From Nitrososphaerales archaeon TH1920 (GTDB lineage Archaea; Thermoproteota; Nitrososphaeria; Nitrososphaerales; Nitrososphaeraceae), in assembly GCA_014523495.1 (NCBI GenBank), contig JAATVM010000089.1, forward strand, positions 1 to 11,254: a DNA stretch of 11,254 nt. Direction: 5' to 3'. The notes beneath the pieces were generated by a model. It searched no databases, was not told where the DNA came from, and saw nothing but the letters and a program-made list of their open reading frames with translations. Each line of letters opens with the position of its first letter. Position 1 is the first letter of the stretch. Of the stretch, positions 7,001 through 11,254 are shown piece after piece. A program made the translations under genes and the position numbers.

Positions 7001-7600
7001 TTGACAGATAGCGAGAAGCTTAGGACTGCAACGCTGAGCAGAAGTACATCTGAAACAACAATAAGCGTAATTGTCAATCTTGATGGTGAGGGTAAGGCAC
7101 AGATTAATAGCGGTTTGAAGTTTCTAGATCATCTCATTACTACATTTTGCAAATACAGTTTGGTTGACATAGAAGCAGATGTTAAATCTCATGATTCAAT
7201 TCTACATCATTTGATTGAAGACATTGCTATCTGCATAGGACAGGGATTGGATAAGGCATTAGGAAACAGAGCTAGAATCATGAGATTTGGGTACGCCATA
7301 GTCCCAATGGATGATTCACGTAGTAATTCAGCGATTGATTTGGTTCGGAGACAATTCTCCAAATTTGAGTTAAAATTGGAAAGGAATGAAGTGGAAGGTA
7401 TAGCAAAGGAGGATATTGAACATTTCTTTAGATCTTTAATACAAAATCTTGTGGCCTGTACGCACATATTAGTAGAATATGGAAAAGACGACCATCATAA
7501 ATTAGAATCTGCCATGAAGAGTTTTGCCATTGCGTTTAGAAATGCAGCAGCTATTGATCAAAGGAGAAAAGGATTGCCAAGTACTAAAGAAATGATGTAA
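7001..7600 (+). CDS. hisB: imidazoleglycerol-phosphate dehydratase
   Basis: It dehydrates imidazole-glycerol phosphate to imidazole-acetol phosphate. The 199 residues are the stand-alone dehydratase with no fused phosphatase. Manganese-site elements are present: E18 (TSET), H44 (FLDH), H69-H70-x-x-E73 (HHLIE), H155 and H165-H166-x-x-E169 (HHKLE). RFG..IVPMD and the C-terminal GLPSTK are also conserved. Two departures from the usual pattern: the His of the HG dipeptide eight residues after H44 is Y52, and the DDHH acidic pair is IL. The start is TTG: an in-frame TGA lies about 20 nt upstream, no ATG or GTG is available, and conserved sequence begins at R8. The hisH ATG follows the TAA directly. 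Confidence 0.93.
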   Translation: MTDSEKLRTATLSRSTSETTISVIVNLDGEGKAQINSGLKFLDHLITTFCKYSLVDIEADVKSHDSILHHLIEDIAICIGQGLDKALGNRARIMRFGYAIVPMDDSRSNSAIDLVRRQFSKFELKLERNEVEGIAKEDIEHFFRSLIQNLVACTHILVEYGKDDHHKLESAMKSFAIAFRNAAAIDQRRKGLPSTKEMM

Positions 7601-8221
7601 ATGACCAAGATAGCCATTTTTGATTTCGGAGCCGGCAATCTTTTTAATTTGCACCAATCCATACTTAGAAATGGTGTACATGACGTAGATATTGTAAGAA
7701 CTCTAGAGGAATTAAAAAAATATGATGGATTGGTTTTACCAGGTGTTGGTAACTTCGATAGTGCAATTAGTTCTATACGGAAAGATGCAGTATCACTCAA
7801 TACGGCTATAGATAGTGGAATGCCGATACTTGGAATATGTCTTGGTTTGGAAATGTTATTTTATAGAAGCGAAGAAGGCTTTCTTGACGGTCTTAAAGTG
7901 TTAGAGGGTGATGTATTGATGCTTCCAAAAAAGAAGGTAAAAGTTCCTCACATAGGGTGGAATAATTTAAGAATTATCAAAAGCGAAAGTAATCTCCTAA
8001 AAGGGATTCCGCAAGATTCTTGGGTATATTTTGTTCATTCCTATCACATTGAGCCAGAAGATGAAAATCTGATTACGGCAATAACTGACTACGGCTCAAA
8101 TTTGCCCGTTGTAATAGAACGTTCAAATTTGTTCGGCACTCAATTTCACCCTGAAAAATCAGGAAAAATTGGATCTCAGATTATGAAGAATTTTCTCAAT
8201 ATTTGTGAAAAAACCGAATGA
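7601..8221 (+). CDS. hisH: imidazole glycerol phosphate synthase, glutaminase subunit
   Basis: This class I glutamine amidotransferase releases ammonia from glutamine and passes it to HisF. It has 206 residues, the usual size. The N-terminal IFDFGAGNLFNLHQSI (6-21), oxyanion region LPGVGNF (46-52), nucleophile C80 in GICLGLEML (78-86) and catalytic H183 with E185 in QFHPEKSG (181-188) are all present. Its partner hisF lies one gene downstream, with hisA between them. The ATG follows the hisB stop with no gap, and its own stop overlaps the hisA ATG by 4 nt (ATGA), so translation is probably coupled on both sides. Confidence 0.96.
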   Translation: MTKIAIFDFGAGNLFNLHQSILRNGVHDVDIVRTLEELKKYDGLVLPGVGNFDSAISSIRKDAVSLNTAIDSGMPILGICLGLEMLFYRSEEGFLDGLKVLEGDVLMLPKKKVKVPHIGWNNLRIIKSESNLLKGIPQDSWVYFVHSYHIEPEDENLITAITDYGSNLPVVIERSNLFGTQFHPEKSGKIGSQIMKNFLNICEKTE

Positions 8222-8928
8222 AAGTACTAGCCGCAATAGACATAATGAACGGGGAAGTAGTTAGATTAACGAAAGGAGACCAATCAACCAAGAAGGTATA
8301 TAGCAAAGATCCTGTTCAGGTAGCAAAAAAATGGGAAAAAGACGGTGCTGATATGTTGCACATTATCGACCTTGATGCAGCACTGGGTAATGAATTTAAC
8401 AACCTGTCTACAATCTCAGAGATATTGGATTCCATAAATATTCCAATTCAAATTGGGGGTGGTATTCGTCATATCGAAAATTTTGAAAAAATTGTTAATA
8501 TGGGTTTTTCAAAAATTGTGATTGGTACTATGGCTTATCGAAATATGGACGAAATACGTGTACTGAGCAAAAATTATAGTGATAAGATAGTCATTTCGCT
8601 AGACGAGATAAATGGGAACATTATGATTGATGGTTGGAGATCATCTTCTAATTATAAAATTGAAGATGCAATAAACAAGTTCAATAAACTGGGAATAAAG
8701 ATTTTTCTTCTGACTAGCATTATTAAAGATGGGACACTTTCAGGGCCTGATATTGTGACTTTAAATAGCATTAATACTGATCGAACATCTAAGATAATAG
8801 CTAGTGGAGGAATTTCAAGTTTGATAGATGTCTTGAAAGTTAGATCAATTGGATGCGATGGTGTGATTCTCGGAAAAGCCCTGTATGAAGACAGACTTGA
8901 TATTAAAAAGGTGAAGGCAATAGCTTAA
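8218..8928 (+). CDS. hisA: ProFAR isomerase (HisA)
   Basis: HisA catalyses the Amadori rearrangement of ProFAR to PRFAR on a (beta-alpha)8 barrel. The 236 residues show both half-barrel repeats. The catalytic aspartates are D8 in AAIDIMNGEVVRL and D129 in VISLD. Phosphate-binding elements are GGGIR (80-84) and SGGIS (206-210), and the DGTLSGPD loop (171-178) is typical. The second half has the HisA pattern rather than the HisF one, and GWR after strand 5 is normal for HisA. Nothing points to a dual HisA/TrpF enzyme, although specificity cannot be read with certainty. It overlaps hisH by 4 nt and hisF by 1 nt. Confidence 0.95.
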   Translation: MKVLAAIDIMNGEVVRLTKGDQSTKKVYSKDPVQVAKKWEKDGADMLHIIDLDAALGNEFNNLSTISEILDSINIPIQIGGGIRHIENFEKIVNMGFSKIVIGTMAYRNMDEIRVLSKNYSDKIVISLDEINGNIMIDGWRSSSNYKIEDAINKFNKLGIKIFLLTSIIKDGTLSGPDIVTLNSINTDRTSKIIASGGISSLIDVLKVRSIGCDGVILGKALYEDRLDIKKVKAIA

Positions 8929-9731
8929 TGCCCCTATCTAAGAGAATCATTCCTTGTCTAGATGTGGATAATGGAAGAGTAGTAAAAGGGATTAATTTTC
9001 TAGGGGTTAAGGATGCTGGTGACCCTATTGAATTAGCAAAAAAATACAGTGATCAGGGAGCTGATGAGCTTGTTTTTCTTGATATTACTGCATCAAAACA
9101 AGACCGTGAAATCATGAAGAATATAGTTAGAAAAGTAGCCAGTGTAATAGATATACCTTTCACGGTGGGAGGCGGAATTAAGACACTTTCTCATGCAAGA
9201 GAGATCCTCCTTAATGGCGCAGACAAAGTTTCTATCAATACTGCTAGTGTCGAAAATCCAAAATTGGTAACAGATCTCATGAAAATTTTCGGAAGGCAAT
9301 GTGTTGTTGTAGCAATAGATGTCAAGAGGAATTTTAGAGTTGGTGACCAACATGGGGTAAAGTCAGACGTTGACAATAACTTTTATTTTGAAGTTATGAT
9401 ATATGGAGGGTCCAAGGGTACTGGTATTGATGCTATCCAGTGGGCAAAGAAAGTAGAAGAGCTTGGCGCAGGTGAAATACTATTGACAAGTATAGATGCA
9501 GATGGTACTAAAAATGGTTACGATATTGAATTGACAAATACAATATGTAACAGTGTTAGAATACCCGTTATTGCGTCAGGTGGTTGCGGCTCATCAGAAC
9601 ACATGTTTGAGGTATTTGATAAAACTGATGTCGATGCGGTTCTTGCGGCTTCAATATTTCATTATGATAAATTGACTCTAGGTAAGGTCAAAACGTATTT
9701 GGCAGATAAAGGAATTAAAACTAGATTATGA
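8928..9731 (+). CDS. hisF: imidazole glycerol phosphate synthase, cyclase subunit
   Basis: HisF uses ammonia from HisH to convert PRFAR into imidazole-glycerol phosphate and AICAR. Its 267 residues match the family closely: KRIIPCLDVDNGRVVKG (5-21) with catalytic D12, GADELVFLDITAS (44-56), TVGGGI (79-84), GADKVSINTA (97-106), VVAIDVKR (127-134) with catalytic D131, and the GAGEILLTSIDADGTKNGYD segment (180-199). The ammonia-gate residues Arg, Glu and Lys are visible as R6, E47 and K100. The ATG overlaps the hisA stop (TAATG), and AGGTGA at 8909-8914 is a fair Shine-Dalgarno match. It is the last gene of the operon; no hisI or hisE follows before the convergent gene. Confidence 0.97.
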   Translation: MPLSKRIIPCLDVDNGRVVKGINFLGVKDAGDPIELAKKYSDQGADELVFLDITASKQDREIMKNIVRKVASVIDIPFTVGGGIKTLSHAREILLNGADKVSINTASVENPKLVTDLMKIFGRQCVVVAIDVKRNFRVGDQHGVKSDVDNNFYFEVMIYGGSKGTGIDAIQWAKKVEELGAGEILLTSIDADGTKNGYDIELTNTICNSVRIPVIASGGCGSSEHMFEVFDKTDVDAVLAASIFHYDKLTLGKVKTYLADKGIKTRL

Positions 9732-9791
9732 CAAAAATGCATAATCAATTTACTTGAATTTTGTTAAATGAAGGTAATTTAATAGTCGAGC
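9732..9791. terminator. convergent gap between hisF and the glycosyltransferase
   Basis: These 60 nt separate two genes that run towards each other, so both transcripts should end in or near here. On the plus strand there is a TTTT stretch near 9759-9762. For the minus-strand gene, five A residues (9733-9737) read as a T-run. No convincing hairpin is seen. Confidence 0.3.
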
Positions 9792-11254
9792 TCAATGCAA
9801 TGTTAGTGCAAAAATAAAAATGGCTGCTATCATTTCGGCGGTTAAAAAGTAATCCTTTATTTTCTTGATTCTGCTCGATTTTGCCTTCCTGAATCCTCTA
9901 ATGATATGTTGATCCCTAATAGTAACAAGAGCATACAATCTAACTAGGGCCATCAAAAAGGTCACTCCTATATATACCGGCACTAAAAAAAGATCTGTTG
10001 GATTATGTTTTAAATGCGGATAAATTTTAATGGTCCTTCCAACCAGCCACAATATGATGATTGAAATCGCCAATCCCCATTGATTTTCGATAATGGCTAT
10101 AGAGAAAAATATTGGACCAAGCAATAACGTAAAAACCGAAACAAAACGATCTATCATATAGAATGCAAGATATGGACGTTTCCATACCCATCCATTCCAT
10201 AAACTCTCGAAATCAGAATTATGACTATTTCTTGCCCATCTAATTCGTTGCCTGAGAAATTGGTTAAAACCTGAAGCGGCAGATGAATATATTATCGCAG
10301 AACTCTGATAATACGTCTTCCATCTTTCTTGTTGAACAAGTCTTGTAAAGCATTTATCTTCGCCTGATTCTTTTTTCCTACCCAGTATAATCTCATTTAG
10401 GAAGAGATTCATCTTGGGTAATAGGATTTCCCTCCTGTATAATGCAGTTTTCCCACTTAAACAAGACAGAGCTTTTCCTCCTGCCGTTTGTGACTGCATA
10501 TCATAATCGTTTCGCGTATCCCAAAAAATATCAGTCATCTTTTGCCAAATTGTTTTTATTTCAATTGGATGATATTTTGGGGTGACTCCTCCAATTTTCG
10601 AATCAACATGGAACGGTCGCAATGCATTTTCTAGGAAGTTTGAATGCCACATAGTATCACTGTCTGTTAAAGCAAGAATTTGACCCTTAGATTCCGATAT
10701 ACCATCAGCGAGGGCAGCTCTCTTTCCAGGCTTTGAAGTTACTATCAATTTAACATTAGTTTTTCCTTGCTGAAAATTCTTAAATTCAGCTATGCATCCT
10801 GTATCAGATTTATCAATAATTGCAATTATTTCAGATGGTCTATTTTTCCACCATGATTCCAAAGATCTTCTAAATATGCTCTGATCTTCATTATATACAG
10901 GTATAACTACCGACACAGTAAGAGCTGCTGTGCTTTTTGAGCTCAACTTAATTGATTCTGGTGTTATCGGCTTATACAGAGTGGAAACTATTTTCTTGAT
11001 AGACCATACAGTCCATCTCCAAATTCCGATTATCCCGATGGGGATGATTAGCCAATAATCGTATAAAGTACTTGGCACGAAATTTCTAACTAAATAATTT
11101 TGCAACCCGTTAATTTGATAAAGAATATCATTTATATCAAACCATATAGGCGATGAAACCAGCGAAATTGCGAATCCTATAAGTAGTAGGTCAAAAATAA
11201 TGTTGCCAAAGATTCCCGTATGCTTTTGAAGGTCAGGGACTTTATGGGAATGCA
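9792..11254 (-). CDS. membrane GT2 glycosyltransferase, processive type, 5' end outside window
   Basis: The frame is open from the TGA at 9792-9794 to the right edge, with 486 codons visible and the start codon beyond. TTG at 11105 is the first start-like codon inside, but it is not the likely start because a hydrophobic helix is encoded upstream in the same frame. Numbering from the edge: helices about 14-34 and 66-83; cytoplasmic GT-A domain with SVVIPVYNED (114-123), DSD (197-199) as the nucleotide-sugar/metal motif, GED (297-299) as likely catalytic base region and QRIRW (335-339) as the acceptor/product motif; then four helices (about 370-388, 390-410, 421-443, 472-485). This layout resembles hyaluronan, chitin and cellulose synthases. 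It probably extends or exports a surface polysaccharide; the sugar is unknown. It is convergent with the his operon. Confidence 0.88.
   Translation of the reverse strand, partial: HSHKVPDLQKHTGIFGNIIFDLLLIGFAISLVSSPIWFDINDILYQINGLQNYLVRNFVPSTLYDYWLIIPIGIIGIWRWTVWSIKKIVSTLYKPITPESIKLSSKSTAALTVSVVIPVYNEDQSIFRRSLESWWKNRPSEIIAIIDKSDTGCIAEFKNFQQGKTNVKLIVTSKPGKRAALADGISESKGQILALTDSDTMWHSNFLENALRPFHVDSKIGGVTPKYHPIEIKTIWQKMTDIFWDTRNDYDMQSQTAGGKALSCLSGKTALYRREILLPKMNLFLNEIILGRKKESGEDKCFTRLVQQERWKTYYQSSAIIYSSAASGFNQFLRQRIRWARNSHNSDFESLWNGWVWKRPYLAFYMIDRFVSVFTLLLGPIFFSIAIIENQWGLAISIIILWLVGRTIKIYPHLKHNPTDLFLVPVYIGVTFLMALVRLYALVTIRDQHIIRGFRKAKSSRIKKIKDYFLTAEMIAAIFIFALTLH

Noticed and set aside
6999..7009. 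TTGACA as a bacterial -35 promoter element
   Set aside because: No matching -10 element was sought or needed in an archaeal operon; the hexamer is part of the start context shared by hisC and hisB.
9732..9791. Remnant of hisI or hisE after hisF
   Set aside because: The 60-nt gap is too short and has no recognisable residue of either gene.
11103..11105. TTG as the start of the glycosyltransferase
   Set aside because: The reading frame continues upstream to the edge with a hydrophobic helix, so this codon is probably internal.
1..11254. CRISPR array, insertion sequence, integrase or phage genes
   Set aside because: I saw no spaced direct repeats, terminal inverted repeats around a transposase, or phage-type proteins; the window reads as chromosomal housekeeping DNA.

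Overview
This AT-rich window most likely comes from a Nitrososphaerota (Thaumarchaeota) archaeon. The evidence is an apparently intron-containing tRNA-Ser, an HMG-CoA reductase, archaeal TATA-like boxes close to start codons (suggesting leaderless or near-leaderless mRNAs), a compact archaeal-style histidine operon and a membrane-embedded GT2 glycosyltransferase. The lineage is an inference from gene content and style; no marker gene here fixes it.

Layout: positions 1-77 hold the 3' part of a tRNA-Ser(UGA), cut by the left edge, with a probable 14-nt intron. Next come two plus-strand genes 5 nt apart. The first (172-1302) is a membrane-anchored PQQ sugar dehydrogenase-like beta-propeller whose active site looks degraded. 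The second (1308-2576) is a class II (bacterial-type) HMG-CoA reductase for mevalonate and archaeal lipid synthesis. A gap of about 125 nt holds a small AT-only hairpin and the putative promoter of the next unit.

Positions 2702-9731 form one tightly packed histidine operon in the order hisG (long form), hisD, hisC, a HAD phosphatase, hisB (imidazoleglycerol-phosphate dehydratase), hisH, hisA, hisF. Gaps range from a 4-nt overlap to 20 nt, so the genes are very probably co-transcribed and partly translationally coupled. HisG makes phosphoribosyl-ATP. HisA isomerises ProFAR to PRFAR. HisH and HisF form imidazole-glycerol phosphate, HisB dehydrates it and HisC transaminates the product. The HAD protein is the obvious candidate for histidinol-phosphate phosphatase, and HisD oxidises histidinol to histidine. 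The only steps with no gene here are phosphoribosyl-ATP pyrophosphohydrolase (hisE) and phosphoribosyl-AMP cyclohydrolase (hisI).

After a 60-nt convergent gap, a minus-strand gene encodes a processive-type GT2 glycosyltransferase. Its reading frame stays open to the right edge, so its start lies outside the window.

I see no mobile element, CRISPR array or phage gene, and most of the window is ordinary housekeeping DNA. The points worth a second look are the unassigned-family HAD phosphatase filling the histidinol-phosphatase slot, loss of key residues in the sugar-dehydrogenase-like protein, the class II HMG-CoA reductase, substitutions in HisB and HisD, a shared TTG start context, and the tRNA intron.
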